This document shows, piece after piece, positions 38,233 to 46,477 of a stretch of 64,000 bases of DNA (its first letter is position 1; the number at the start of each line of letters is the position of its first letter). The notes below the pieces were generated by a model. It had not been told where the DNA came from. It made no database searches and saw only the letters and a program-made list of their open reading frames with translations. Source of the DNA: Melioribacteraceae bacterium (GTDB taxonomy: Bacteria; Bacteroidota; Ignavibacteria; Ignavibacteriales; Melioribacteraceae); the NCBI GenBank assembly GCA_021647785.1, contig JAKIUC010000001.1:80001-144000 (forward strand). The letters run 5' to 3'. A program made the translations under genes and the position numbers.

Positions 38233-38503
38233 GAATTTAAAAAAAGGAAAAATACTCCTTTAGTAGTTTCAAAAAAAGGTAAAATTGTAGAAATTGACCC
38301 TTACAAAGCTCCACCAACTACTTCGTATAAGTGACTAAATAATTTTCAAGATTTTGATAATTAAACCACTTTGTGGGGAATTTTGAAATTGATAATAATG
38401 CTACTATTTTGTCATTTATATAGGAGCAATAAAGCCAATAGAATTTTTATTTTAACCGAACCTTTTTATTAGGAGATTTTGGGCAAGGTTTTGTATTTAA
38501 TTT

Positions 38504-38788
38504 TTATTTATAAGCATTTTTCCGCTGTTTCAAATTAACTATTACAACTAAAACTTTTTCATTTTCAACTAAGTAAAAAAGTCTATTGTCTCCCACTCTA
38601 TATCTATAATATCCATCAAATTCACCTTTGAGTTTTTTGATATTAGTTCCATAAAAAGGATTAGACCTTAATTGTGGATAAACAATATTCTTTATTTTGG
38701 AATAAAGCTTAGAATCTATATTCTTTTTTTGCTTTGCAAATGTTTTAGCTTCTGCAATTTGAAAATTATACAATTGTATAGTCTCCAT
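38504..38788 (-). CDS. RelE/ParE-family toxin
   Basis: A 94-aa basic protein. The pattern K-I-K-N-I-V-Y-P-Q-L-R-S-N-P, then I-K-K-L-K-G-E-F-D-G-Y-Y-R-Y-R-V-G-D-N-R-L-F-Y, with a final V-V-I-V-N-L-K-Q-R-K-N-A-Y-K, is the RelE/ParE fold: the L-K-G...Y-R-Y-R-V-G...R-L-F-Y arginine-rich strands and the K/R-rich end. RelE members cut mRNA in the ribosome A site, ParE members inhibit gyrase; the H-R-x-x-A-Y-type ending replaced by K-Q-R-K-N-A-Y favours RelE. It follows and overlaps the RHH antitoxin by 23 nt on the same strand. Confidence 0.85.
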   Translation of the reverse strand: METIQLYNFQIAEAKTFAKQKKNIDSKLYSKIKNIVYPQLRSNPFYGTNIKKLKGEFDGYYRYRVGDNRLFYLVENEKVLVVIVNLKQRKNAYK

Positions 38789-39002
38789 TTTTTAGATTGC
38801 TAAAACCATTATGTAAATCCTTAGTTAAAGCTTTGTCATTTAATATTTCATCCATCTCATTATCAGCTACATATTGAGTTGATACTAAATATTGAATAGT
38901 TGCAAACTCGATAAAATTTGAGATATTCCTTTTTTCTCCATCTGCAGCGGATTTTATCATTTGATAGATTGAATCATCAACTCTCATAGTTAGTGTTTTC
39001 AT
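38766..39002 (-). CDS. ribbon-helix-helix antitoxin
   Basis: A 78-aa protein. The N-terminal R-V-D-D-S-I-Y-Q-M-I-K-S-A-A-D after a T-L-T-M strand, with N-I-S-N-F-I-E-F-A-T, is a CopG/RHH DNA-binding pattern (strand, helix, S-N helix). The acidic C-terminus E-M-D-E-I-L-N-D would bind the toxin. It is the first gene of the pair and should repress its own promoter, located upstream in the 95-nt gap to the small gene at 39098. Confidence 0.8.
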   Translation of the reverse strand: MKTLTMRVDDSIYQMIKSAADGEKRNISNFIEFATIQYLVSTQYVADNEMDEILNDKALTKDLHNGFSNLKNGDYTIV

Positions 39003-39097
39003 ATTTTCCTCAATGTTGAATTATTATGAATATATAGTATTCAATAATATTCATAATGTCAAGCAAATTAAGAGCAGTCTCCCCTTCTAAAATGAAA

Positions 39098-39301
39098 TTA
39101 CATAGTATTAAGCTTTACAATAAAATAAATTATAATAGCTAGTAATAGTAACAAAACTACTGGAATTTTCATTTTCTTACGAGATTTTGAATTTGACCGA
39201 AACTTTAATCTTCTTTTTCTTCTTTCAGTCTCATCCTCTTCGGGTTTATAGAAACGCGGGATATGATCAAACTTTTTATTTTGGGTTCTTTTTAAAAACA
39301 T
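39098..39301 (-). CDS. conserved small membrane protein
   Basis: A 67-aa protein: a basic, Pro/Tyr-containing N-terminal half (F-D-H-I-P-R-F-Y-K-P-E-E-D-E) and one C-terminal membrane helix (I-P-V-V-L-L-L-L-L-A-I-I-I-Y-F-I-V). Similar short proteins with the PRYYKPE-type motif are conserved in the Bacteroidota, where their role is not known. It starts 3 nt after the dagK-like stop, so it is the last gene of the pgsA-ftsY-dagK transcript. Confidence 0.75.
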   Translation of the reverse strand: MFLKRTQNKKFDHIPRFYKPEEDETERRKRRLKFRSNSKSRKKMKIPVVLLLLLAIIIYFIVKLNTM

Positions 39302-39303
39302 AT

Positions 39304-40218
39304 TTAACTCATATAGATAAAATTAATTTTTTTATCAGAAATTTTAATATTTATAAGTTTTGCCTTATCGGAAATAATTTCACCATCAATATGTGCATAA
39401 AATGGGGTTTTCAGTTCTAAGTCTAAATTAGTAAAGGTATGCTCCGAAAGTTCTTTCCGTCCACTCAGTTTATTAGATAATGCTTTTGGAAATAGCAAAA
39501 GTAAGCCTAATCTTGATTTTATTGTTACAATACTTAAATTAAGTAAATTATCATCAACAATTGCTTGCGGCATTAAGTACAATCCCCCACCGATAGTTTT
39601 GCCATTTCCCACAGCACAAAAAAGAGCATCTTTTTGAAATCTGTTTTCATTTAACGTAACTGTAACATTTATTCTACTAAATTCAAAAAGAGCTTTTAAT
39701 ATTGAATAAACATAAGACATTGTTCCGCTAAAAGTTTTGTTTGTTTGATTATAGAAAGCAACTTTTGCATCAAAACCAATTCCAAAACTATTAATCATAC
39801 GCCTATTAAAAATATTCCCTTCAGAATCTGTAATTTTAATCAATCCAAAATCCACTGAGCGAATAGTTGGATTATCAGATAAATAATACTCCAAAAGTAA
39901 CAAAGGGTTAGCATTTTTTTTATAAAAAGAGAGTGAAAAATCGTTACCGGAACCAATTGGTAATAAGCCATAAATTGCAGTAGAGTTGAAATCAAGTCCA
40001 TTTATAGCTTCATTCAATGTTCCATCACCACCTCCAATCAATATCCTATCATAATTGTTTGAAATATTTTTAGCAATTTCCAGAGCATCTAAGGGTTTTT
40101 TAGTTAAATAGAAATCAATTGAATTATCAACAATAATTGGAAGGTTTTTAATCTTATCATAAAATTGTTTTCCTGAGCTTTTTCCTGCAACTGGATTTAT
40201 AATAATTGCTATTTTCAT
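39304..40218 (-). CDS. diacylglycerol kinase-like lipid kinase
   Basis: A 304-aa protein from ATG 40218, overlapping the ftsY stop (TGATG). The N-terminal ATP-binding part shows I-I-N-P-V-A-G-K-S-S-G (about residues 6-16) and I-L-I-G-G-G-D-G-T-L-N-E-A-I-N (about 60-74), the hallmark of the DAGK_cat/YegS family, which phosphorylates diacylglycerol or related lipids. The P-I-G-S-G-N-D-F-S block follows near 95. It probably acts at the inner face of the membrane, which suits its place next to pgsA. Confidence 0.88.
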   Translation of the reverse strand: MKIAIIINPVAGKSSGKQFYDKIKNLPIIVDNSIDFYLTKKPLDALEIAKNISNNYDRILIGGGDGTLNEAINGLDFNSTAIYGLLPIGSGNDFSLSFYKKNANPLLLLEYYLSDNPTIRSVDFGLIKITDSEGNIFNRRMINSFGIGFDAKVAFYNQTNKTFSGTMSYVYSILKALFEFSRINVTVTLNENRFQKDALFCAVGNGKTIGGGLYLMPQAIVDDNLLNLSIVTIKSRLGLLLLFPKALSNKLSGRKELSEHTFTNLDLELKTPFYAHIDGEIISDKAKLINIKISDKKINFIYMS

Positions 40219-41147
40219 CAATTAAATAATGCCTCAATAAACTGTTTAGAATCAAAATTTTGAAGGTCATCAATCCCCTCTCCAATGCCAATATATTTTA
40301 TGGGTATTTTCTGCTCTGCAGAGATTTGGATAACTACGCCACCTTTTGCAGTGCCATCAAGTTTTGTAACTATTAAACCTGTTAAATTGGTCGATTTCGA
40401 AAATTCCCTTGCCTGCACCAGTGCATTTTGTCCTGAATTTCCATCCAAAACAAGAAAGACTTCATTGGGAGCATGGGGTATAACTTTCTCTACTACTCCA
40501 CGAATCTTTTCAAGTTCTTTCATCAAGTTTGCTTTTGTGTGCAATCTACCGGCAGTATCAATTAAAACTACATCTACATTTTGCGATTTAGCTTTTTCGA
40601 GCGATTCAAAAACAACTGAAGATGGGTCTGCTCCCGTTTCCTTTTGCATTATTTCAACACCAGCCCTTTTTGCCCATATTTCCAATTGCTCATTTGCTGC
40701 AGCACGGAATGTATCAGCAGATGCAATTAACACATTTAATCCTGCTTGTTTATAATTGTGTGCCAATTTACCAATAGTAGTTGTTTTACCTGCTCCGTTA
40801 ACACCAACAACAAGAATTACAAATGGCTTTTTATCTCCAATTTCAAAAGTATTTCTATCTTCTTCACCATTTATTAAAACAGATATTAGTTCATTTTTGA
40901 TAATTTCAGTAATGTTTAATTTTGAGCGGTCATTTTCATAGTAAAGCTCTGCTCTTGTATTTTTAATTATCTTCATTGCTGTGTCTATACCAATATCACT
41001 GGTAATCAGAATCTCCTCTAACTCGTCCAATATATCTTCATCAATTACTGCCTTTGTACTAACAGCTTCTGAAATTCCATCAAATAGCTTCTTCTTCGTC
41101 TTCGATAGACCATTCTTTAATTTATCTAAATTGAAATTCTTAAACAT
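40218..41147 (-). CDS. ftsY: signal recognition particle receptor FtsY
   Basis: A 309-aa SRP-type GTPase that docks SRP-ribosome complexes at the membrane. G1 is V-G-V-N-G-A-G-K-T-T-T-I-G-K-L-A (about residues 112-127), followed by A-S-A-D-T-F-R-A-A-A-N-E-Q-L, G3 in L-I-D-T-A-G-R-L-H, and G4 in V-T-K-L-D-G-T-A-K-G-G. There is no long acidic A domain, so the membrane contact is made by the short N-terminal NG helix, as in many bacteria outside the Gammaproteobacteria. It overlaps pgsA by 8 nt. Confidence 0.97.
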   Translation of the reverse strand: MFKNFNLDKLKNGLSKTKKKLFDGISEAVSTKAVIDEDILDELEEILITSDIGIDTAMKIIKNTRAELYYENDRSKLNITEIIKNELISVLINGEEDRNTFEIGDKKPFVILVVGVNGAGKTTTIGKLAHNYKQAGLNVLIASADTFRAAANEQLEIWAKRAGVEIMQKETGADPSSVVFESLEKAKSQNVDVVLIDTAGRLHTKANLMKELEKIRGVVEKVIPHAPNEVFLVLDGNSGQNALVQAREFSKSTNLTGLIVTKLDGTAKGGVVIQISAEQKIPIKYIGIGEGIDDLQNFDSKQFIEALFN

Positions 41148-41718
41148 TTTTATTCTCTTTAACCCATTTTATATTTTCATATGCTCTAACACTATACCCA
41201 ACTACCGATGCGAAACTTAAAAATATGCTCACATAAAGAAACATATTGTAAACCCATAACATTTTATTACCTGCTCCCACCACAAATAGCAAAAACAATG
41301 CAATAGATGCCACTGTAATTTTACCAAGAAGATTAGATGGCAGCACTTTCCCAATTATTCTTGATACATAAATTCCGCCAAAAAATATAATTACATCTCT
41401 TAAAATAATAATCCAAAAGTAGTAGATAGGTATTTCACCCATCCAAAAGAGTTGAAAAACAATCAATATTACATATATTTTATCTGCAAGAGGATCAATT
41501 ATTTTCCCAAACTCAGTAATTTGATTATATTTCCGAGCAATAAAACCATCCAATAAGTCAGTTACAAATGCTCCCACAAAAAATAGAATAACAATAATTC
41601 GATAGAAATCATTCTCATTTATCTTTGAAAGAAAATAAGCTGTAGGAAAAACTAATAATATTCTTGAAATACTAATCAAGTTTGATATTTTAAGTAGTTC
41701 TTTGTAATTAAGTTTCAT
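41140..41718 (-). CDS. pgsA: CDP-diacylglycerol-glycerol-3-phosphate phosphatidyltransferase
   Basis: An integral membrane protein of 192 aa that makes phosphatidylglycerophosphate. The CDP-alcohol phosphotransferase motif is D-L-L-D-G-F-I-A-R-K-Y...F-G-K-I-I-D-P-L-A-D-K (about residues 55-82) with the full D-G-x2-A-R-x8-G-x3-D-x3-D spacing. Five or six membrane helices are seen. PgsA is more likely than a phosphatidylserine or cardiolipin synthase by the motif context, but that is not certain. It is first of the pgsA-ftsY-dagK set. Confidence 0.9.
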   Translation of the reverse strand: MKLNYKELLKISNLISISRILLVFPTAYFLSKINENDFYRIIVILFFVGAFVTDLLDGFIARKYNQITEFGKIIDPLADKIYVILIVFQLFWMGEIPIYYFWIIILRDVIIFFGGIYVSRIIGKVLPSNLLGKITVASIALFLLFVVGAGNKMLWVYNMFLYVSIFLSFASVVGYSVRAYENIKWVKENKNV

Positions 41719-41814
41719 ATATAGTATATATTACATTAGTTAATATAGGCTAATTCTATTTATAGCAATAAGTTGGAACACATTATTTGATTTATTACTT
41801 ATAAGTAATACTTT

Positions 41815-43302
41815 CTACTTTATAAGTTTTTCTTCCAAATCTTTAATGGGAATAGGATAGTTTCCGCTAAAACAAGCTGTACAAAATTCTTCAGGTGTAT
41901 GGTCAATCATAGAATCCAGCATCTCTTCTTCAGTCATATACTCTAATGAGTCAACACTAAGATGCTCCCGAATTTTTTCAATACTCTCAAATCTATTTGC
42001 TATCAATTCTTCCTTCGATGGAAAATCCATTCCATAATAACAAGGATTATATATTGGAGGAGAAGTAATTCTAACATGAATTGATTTTGGATTAGCTTCT
42101 CTTATCAAATTTACTAATTGTTTTGAAGTTGTACCGCGAACTATTGAATCATCAATCAAAACTATAACTCTATTCTCGATAACTCCTTTTACAGTATTAA
42201 ATTTAATTCTTACACCAATATCTCGTTTTGTCTGTGCTGGAAGAATAAATGTTCGTCCAATATAATGGCTGCGAATAAGTCCAATCTCTAATTTTGATGC
42301 AATTCCAAGTTTTTCTAATTGATTTTGATACCCAATTGCAGCAGTATTTGAGCTATCTGGAACGCTCATCACTATAACTTTGTCACCATCTTCATCAATT
42401 ACCGGATGATTCAATGCCAAATTTTTCCCAAGTTTTCTTCTAATTTTATCAACATTAGAGCCAAATATTTGGCTATCCGGACGAGAAAAATAGACATATT
42501 CAAAAACACAATGTTTAATTTTATCTTTTTTCTCTAATTTATAAGAAGCAAGTTGCTCATTTTCCGGTAGAGATTTATCAACAATTAAAATTTCACCAGG
42601 TTCAATATCCCTAATATACTTAGCTCTATTTATATCTAAAGCACAAGTTTCGGAAGTAATTATAAAAGAGTTCCCTTTTTTACCGAGACAGAGGGGTCTC
42701 ACTCCATTTATATCCCGTGCTCCAATAAGTTTTTCATCAGTCATTAAAATTAGGCTAAATGCTCCCTCCAACTGCTCCAGAGCATCACGTATTTTATCAA
42801 TCTGATTCTCCCCTTTTGAGCGAGCAATTAAATGAAGCACAACCTCTGAATCACTTGTTGTTTGAAATATTGCTCCCTCTTGTTCAAGTTCCCTTCTTAA
42901 AAATTTAGCATTAGTTAAATTTCCATTATGTGCAAGGGCTAAATTACCATCTTGATAATTTACAACAAACGGCTGCACATTACTTCGTGAATCTGACGAC
43001 CCAAATGTAGAATATCTATTATGACCAATTGAAATAGTAGTATTATCTTTATCTTCTTCAACCATCGAACTATTAATAAATACATCGGCAACTAATCCAA
43101 AACCTTTTTTTGTTTTAAATTTGCTGATATTATCATCAGTTTTGTAGGCTTTTGTAATTCCACTTGCTTCTTGTCCGCGATGTTGAAGTGCGTGAAGACC
43201 AAAATAAGTTGTAATTGGAAGGTCGTTCCCTTTACCACTAATTCCAAAAATCCCACAATTGCATGTTGGTTTATCGGTGGTAAACTTAAATGTTTTATTC
43301 AT
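41815..43302 (-). CDS. purF: amidophosphoribosyltransferase
   Basis: A cytosolic enzyme that makes 5-phosphoribosylamine from PRPP and glutamine, the first step of purine synthesis. The start is ATG 43302 (M-N-K-T-F-K-F-T). The frame remains open upstream into the tRNA-Pro gene, but that part is an artefact. A short propeptide precedes the nucleophile Cys in C-N-C-G-I-F-G-I (about residue 16), A-L-Q-H-R-G-Q-E-A-S-G-I is the glutaminase part (about 37), and V-L-I-D-D-S-I-V-R-G-T-T-S is the PRPP loop (near 364). Conserved Cys residues near the C-terminus (C-Y-Y-G-M-D, C-T-A-C) suggest the iron-sulfur cluster type. Confidence 0.96.
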   Translation of the reverse strand: MNKTFKFTTDKPTCNCGIFGISGKGNDLPITTYFGLHALQHRGQEASGITKAYKTDDNISKFKTKKGFGLVADVFINSSMVEEDKDNTTISIGHNRYSTFGSSDSRSNVQPFVVNYQDGNLALAHNGNLTNAKFLRRELEQEGAIFQTTSDSEVVLHLIARSKGENQIDKIRDALEQLEGAFSLILMTDEKLIGARDINGVRPLCLGKKGNSFIITSETCALDINRAKYIRDIEPGEILIVDKSLPENEQLASYKLEKKDKIKHCVFEYVYFSRPDSQIFGSNVDKIRRKLGKNLALNHPVIDEDGDKVIVMSVPDSSNTAAIGYQNQLEKLGIASKLEIGLIRSHYIGRTFILPAQTKRDIGVRIKFNTVKGVIENRVIVLIDDSIVRGTTSKQLVNLIREANPKSIHVRITSPPIYNPCYYGMDFPSKEELIANRFESIEKIREHLSVDSLEYMTEEEMLDSMIDHTPEEFCTACFSGNYPIPIKDLEEKLIK

Positions 43303-43339
43303 TAGTTTGATTTTTTTTAGATATTTTAGAAGCACTTTG

Positions 43340-43413
43340 TCGGAACGGCGGGATTTGAACCCGCGACCACACGACCCCCAGTCGTGTACGCTACCGGACT
43401 GCGCCACGTTCCG
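43340..43413 (-). tRNA. tRNA-Pro (anticodon GGG)
   Basis: On the minus strand the 7-bp acceptor stem CGGAACG/CGTTCCG with discriminator A encloses a D arm, the anticodon stem ACGAC/GTCGT with loop CTGGGGG (anticodon GGG), and a T arm GCGGG-TTCGAAT-CCCGC. The 3' CCA is not encoded. It lies between merR-like and purF genes. Confidence 0.97.
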
Positions 43414-43459
43414 AATAATTTACATGTTCCATCATGTTCTACTATTTTGGCAGAATCTT

Positions 43460-43852
43460 TTAACGGAATAATTTCGATTTTAAATCTACTAAAAAATTCC
43501 TAATTTCCATAAGGTCAATTTCTACAGAATTATTTTTAGTTTGTGAGGTTTGTGGTGGTTTTCTATCTACTTTCGGACTTTGTTTTTTGCTTGATGTGTG
43601 AACTGCTCCCCCATCATTAAGAATATTCTTTGCCCCTTCAATTGTATATTTCTTTTCTCTTAGCAAAGTTTTAATATCAAGAATTAACTTGATATCTTTG
43701 TTTGTATATATTCTATTGCCAGCTCTATTTTTAGATGGAGTTAGCTGCTCAAATTCAGTTTCCCAATATCGTAGAATATATTGCTCCAAATTGGTTAACT
43801 TGCTAACTTCACTAATTGAGTAGTATAATTTTTTTAATCCAAAATCTTTCAT
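43460..43852 (-). CDS. MerR-family transcriptional regulator
   Basis: A 130-aa protein. The winged-helix N-terminus reads Y-Y-S-I-S-E-V-S-K-L-T-N-L, then Y-I-L-R-Y-W-E-T-E-F-E-Q-L, N-R-A-G-N-R-I-Y-T and I-K-L-I-L-D-I-K-T-L-L, the classical MerR pattern. The C-terminal part is short and rich in Lys and Gln, without the cysteines of metal sensors, resembling the small MerR-like regulators found next to tRNA/ribosomal genes in Bacteroidota. The target is unknown. Confidence 0.88.
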   Translation of the reverse strand: MKDFGLKKLYYSISEVSKLTNLEQYILRYWETEFEQLTPSKNRAGNRIYTNKDIKLILDIKTLLREKKYTIEGAKNILNDGGAVHTSSKKQSPKVDRKPPQTSQTKNNSVEIDLMEIRNFLVDLKSKLFR

Positions 43853-44717
43853 TTTTTATCTCTAAATATTTACTTCAAGTAAAGTAGTTAAAATATTGTG
43901 TAATAGCAAGTTCTCTGTTTTGTTTGATTATTTACATGGGGAGATTATTCAGTAATTCGTAGATAAATACGGTTATTCCATATTTAGCGTAAGAGGTTAG
44001 AAGTTAGAGGTAAGAATATTTTTTTATTAAGTAGTGATTTTCACAATTTTATTACTTCGGTAATTATACATATCGCTCCTACGGTGCAAATTCCAAAACA
44101 CAATTCCTAAAAAACAAGGATTTAGTTGTTAATACTGTTGCTTATAGTGTCGTGTCAATGTTATAATATCGCATAAAACCTTCAAGGTGGGGTGTAATAA
44201 ATACTTAGTTTTGTGTTTTTATTCTACGTTCCAAAATTGAATTAAATTTGTTTAGTGTCGTCCCTCTGGGACTTTCTTTTAATTACTTTTATGGGTTGTT
44301 ACCATAATGTCGCTCCTTTCGTTCTTCGCTCAAAAAGCGAGCTTCGCCGAACAAGATGGAGCTAATATTTCTTTTAGTACCATTCCGCAAAAGGAAGCGG
44401 AACAGGTCGGCACAGCCTGCCCCTTTTTTGTGGGGGCACAATGTACTTAAAAATTATTAAAAAGAAGGCTTGTCCGAAGGACTCACTTAGAGAAATTTTT
44501 ATAAAAGTGGGGTGAAATAAAAAAATGAATAACGTTGATTTATTACACCCCACCTTCAAGGTTAGAAGAATTTGTAAAATTTATTCCAAATGAAATTATT
44601 GTACAATACAAGTTTTATGTAAGATTTTAACCTTCTCCTTAGGAGTCCAATGGAGAAGGTCTGGTCAAAAATTTTTATTGCTACTGTCGTTTTATTATTG
44701 ACACGACCTCTTTATTT
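43853..44717. other. 865-nt repeat-rich intergenic region without a gene
   Basis: No open frame here looks real. It carries two nested inverted repeats: a perfect 11-bp pair GTCGTGTCAAT (44149-44159) with its complement at 44697-44707, and a 25-bp pair (44177-44201 and 44539-44563, 24 of 25 matching). GCTCCTACGG- and GCTCCTTTCG-type short palindromes near 44075 and 44311 and a G/C-rich stretch near 44390-44440 also stand out. Confidence 0.6.
44177..44563. repeat. 387-bp element bounded by 25-bp inverted repeats
   Basis: Arms of 25 bp (start AACCTTCAAGGTGGGGTG) match at 24 positions. The interior has no convincing gene and is patchy in composition. The structure suits a nonautonomous (MITE-like) element or a structured RNA. 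No flanking duplication was recognised. Confidence 0.5.
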
Positions 44718-45512
44718 TTAGAAATTAAGTTTTCTCATACCAATGTGGCATAGTGCGAAATCATATTTTACTGGGTCGGTGGCATCAAATTTCTTTAGAT
44801 TGTTTGTTATCTCTTCAGCCATTTTCCATGAGACATTTTCTCTTTTTGTTAAATAGAGTTTCTTACTAATTTTTGCAATATGTGTATCTACCGGAATAAT
44901 TAATTTACTTGTTGGTATTTCTTTCCAAAGTCCAAAATCGAGTTCATCATTTCTAATCATCCAGCGAAGGAATAGATTTTGCCTTTTGCACGCACTCCCC
45001 TTTAATGGATCTGGAAACATAAATTTAACGCCATTCGAATTATGCTCAGAGGATTTAATTACAATATCTGTAAGATTACGAGAGAAGAAAGATAATGCTC
45101 CTTTTATATTATCCGCATTTTCAAAATAATAGAGTAGAAATAGATAATTTAACGAACCATAAGTTTTATAGATTTTGTTTAAACCAGCAAAAAGAGCAGC
45201 AATATCCTCTCCTGTGTAAAATCTATGTTTAATACTTTTGAATAGTTTTTTATCTTTTTTATGGCTGTATTCCATTACAAAATTTAATGGGTCATTCTCA
45301 ATTATTTTCAAAACTGATTCTAAAGATTTGAGTATTTGTGTAACACTTCCATAAGCAAATACTGATGCAATAAATGCAGCAATTTCAATATCGTACATAT
45401 TTGTAAATCTGCGAGGAATCTCTAACGGGTCAGGTGATATTTTAGCTCTATCGAATGCTTTGTAGTGATAGTTTAGCTTGTTTTTTATTTTTTCTTTTGT
45501 GAGTCGTGGCAT
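44718..45512 (-). CDS. TIGR02757 (DUF2400) family protein
   Basis: A 264-aa helical protein with the family layout: an early F-D-R-A-K-I-S-P-D-P-L-E-I-P-R-R-F (about residues 19-35), I-A-A-F-I-A-S-V-F-A-Y-G-S-V near 45, a central S-A-C-K-R-Q-N-L-F-L-R-W-M-I-R near 173, and I-P-V-D-T-H-I-A-K-I-S near 205. The last two motifs recall helix-hairpin-helix DNA glycosylases, of which this family is thought to be a distant branch; the activity is not known. It is a single gene. Confidence 0.88.
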   Translation of the reverse strand: MPRLTKEKIKNKLNYHYKAFDRAKISPDPLEIPRRFTNMYDIEIAAFIASVFAYGSVTQILKSLESVLKIIENDPLNFVMEYSHKKDKKLFKSIKHRFYTGEDIAALFAGLNKIYKTYGSLNYLFLLYYFENADNIKGALSFFSRNLTDIVIKSSEHNSNGVKFMFPDPLKGSACKRQNLFLRWMIRNDELDFGLWKEIPTSKLIIPVDTHIAKISKKLYLTKRENVSWKMAEEITNNLKKFDATDPVKYDFALCHIGMRKLNF

Positions 45513-45616
45513 ATTGTGCTGAGATTATTTCTGAAATATTAGTATCTGAAAGATAGAAAAAAAAGCCGCGAATTCACGAATTGAATTATTAACAATCTAA
45601 TTCCAATTGAGGTAAC

Positions 45617-46186
45617 TTATTCAAAAGAAACACCCATTTTAGATGAAAGAGATTTTATCATTTCATCTTCTTCTAATAACTGATTTGTAACATATTTGTG
45701 TAAAACAGAGTTAATTAATGTTTGATACGGCATACCAATTCTTTCAGCTTTTTCTTTTAGCATCTCCAAATCATAATTTGATATTCTTAAACTAATTGAT
45801 TTGTTTTTCCTAGCATTAGCCAAAATTTCATTTATTTTCGCAACTTTCTTTTCACTTATTGGTCTGAACTCGCTAATGTTATCTTCAATCAATTTTTCAT
45901 CTTTTGTTAACTTAATTTCCTTCATTTTGCCACCATATTTTTCATGAAACTTTCTGCTTGGGAAGGCTGTCTTTAATATCAGACAATCTTTAGAATCTAT
46001 TAAAAAAGGCACCACCCATGTGTAAGATTTTATCTCAATTACATAGTATTGTTGGTTTTCCCTTGATGGATTTTCTAATACATCTAAAATATTACCACTA
46101 AGAATTATATCAGTAATTTCCTCAAAAAAAATACCTCTATTTAGCTTTAACCATTTGTTTTTTTCTCTATCCCAAACAATATCCAT
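45617..46186 (-). CDS. fused BrnT-like toxin and CopG-like antitoxin
   Basis: One 189-aa frame holds what are usually two genes. Residues 1-86 read W-D-R-E-K-N-K-W-L-K-L-N-R-G-I-F-F-E-E-I, then L-D-V-L-E-N-P and L-K-T-A-F-P-S-R-K, the pattern of BrnT-like/DUF4258-type toxins. From Met88 (ATG at 45923-45925) a typical CopG-type antitoxin follows: M-K-E-I-K-L-T-K-D-E-K, then I-S-L-R-I-S-N-Y-D-L-E-M-L-K-E-K-A and P-Y-Q-T-L-I-N-S-V-L-H-K-Y-V. The missing stop codon before Met88 makes the fusion. A GGTGG sequence 5 nt upstream of this ATG would also allow separate translation of the antitoxin. Confidence 0.7.
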   Translation of the reverse strand: MDIVWDREKNKWLKLNRGIFFEEITDIILSGNILDVLENPSRENQQYYVIEIKSYTWVVPFLIDSKDCLILKTAFPSRKFHEKYGGKMKEIKLTKDEKLIEDNISEFRPISEKKVAKINEILANARKNKSISLRISNYDLEMLKEKAERIGMPYQTLINSVLHKYVTNQLLEEDEMIKSLSSKMGVSFE

Positions 46187-46198
46187 GAGTCCACCATT

Positions 46199-46330
46199 AA
46201 AAGGTCAATCTTGTCATTGCGATCCCGATTTATCGGGAGAAGCAATCTTCAGAATTCAACTCAAAATCGACAGATTACTTCGGCAAAGTACGCCTCGTAA
46301 TGACAGATATAAGCTTTTTTAAGTTGACTC
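46199..46330. repeat. dispersed repeat with CATTGCGA...TCGTAATGACA ends
   Basis: Reads GTCATTGCGATCCCGATTTATCGGGA...GAAGCAATCTTCAGAATTC and, after about 50 bases, CAGATTACTTCGGCAAAG...CCTCGTAATGACAG. This is the common Bacteroidota/Chlorobi intergenic repeat as I recall it (TCATTGCGA...GAAGCAATC). The ends are inverted. The inner TCCCGATTTATCGGGA hairpin also occurs in the 23S gene near 1098. Confidence 0.6.
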
Positions 46331-46477
46331 ATCCATGTTTCAATTTAAGTTTTTGTATATACAATGTCAATGTTTTATTAATCATTTAACTTGAAGTGTT
46401 TTTACTCGGAGGGAGTCACGAATTGAATTTATTGAAGAGGTATTTGAGGAAATGCATCTTGTATCATCGTCAACCAC

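Larger units (their letters stand above)
36076..38334 (+). pseudogene. small antitoxin-like gene interrupted by an IS element
   Basis: The first half starts at ATG 36076 (M-D-N-L-K-K-I-S-N-K-S-R-K-I-Q) and meets the IS at 36154. The second half resumes at 38168 in the right frame and ends with T-P-L-V-V-S-K-K-G-K-I-V-E-I-D-P-Y at 38334. Removing the IS and one copy of the 65-bp duplication restores an intact gene of about 60 codons. Short proteins of this form, with a helix and then a V-S-K-x-G-K-I-V-E segment, sit next to zeta-type toxins in related genomes, as I recall, so it is probably the cognate antitoxin. Its pairing with the remnant at 35897 supports that. Confidence 0.6.

Noticed and set aside
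43303-43407. N-terminal extension of PurF beginning M-A-Q-S-G-S-V-H-D-W
   Set aside because: It is the translation of the tRNA-Pro gene in the same direction. The proper ATG lies at 43302, right before the propeptide and nucleophile Cys.
44374-44559. Short reverse-strand open frame within the 387-bp element
   Set aside because: Lies in patchy-composition repeat sequence and overlaps one inverted arm; no signal peptide or fold pattern.
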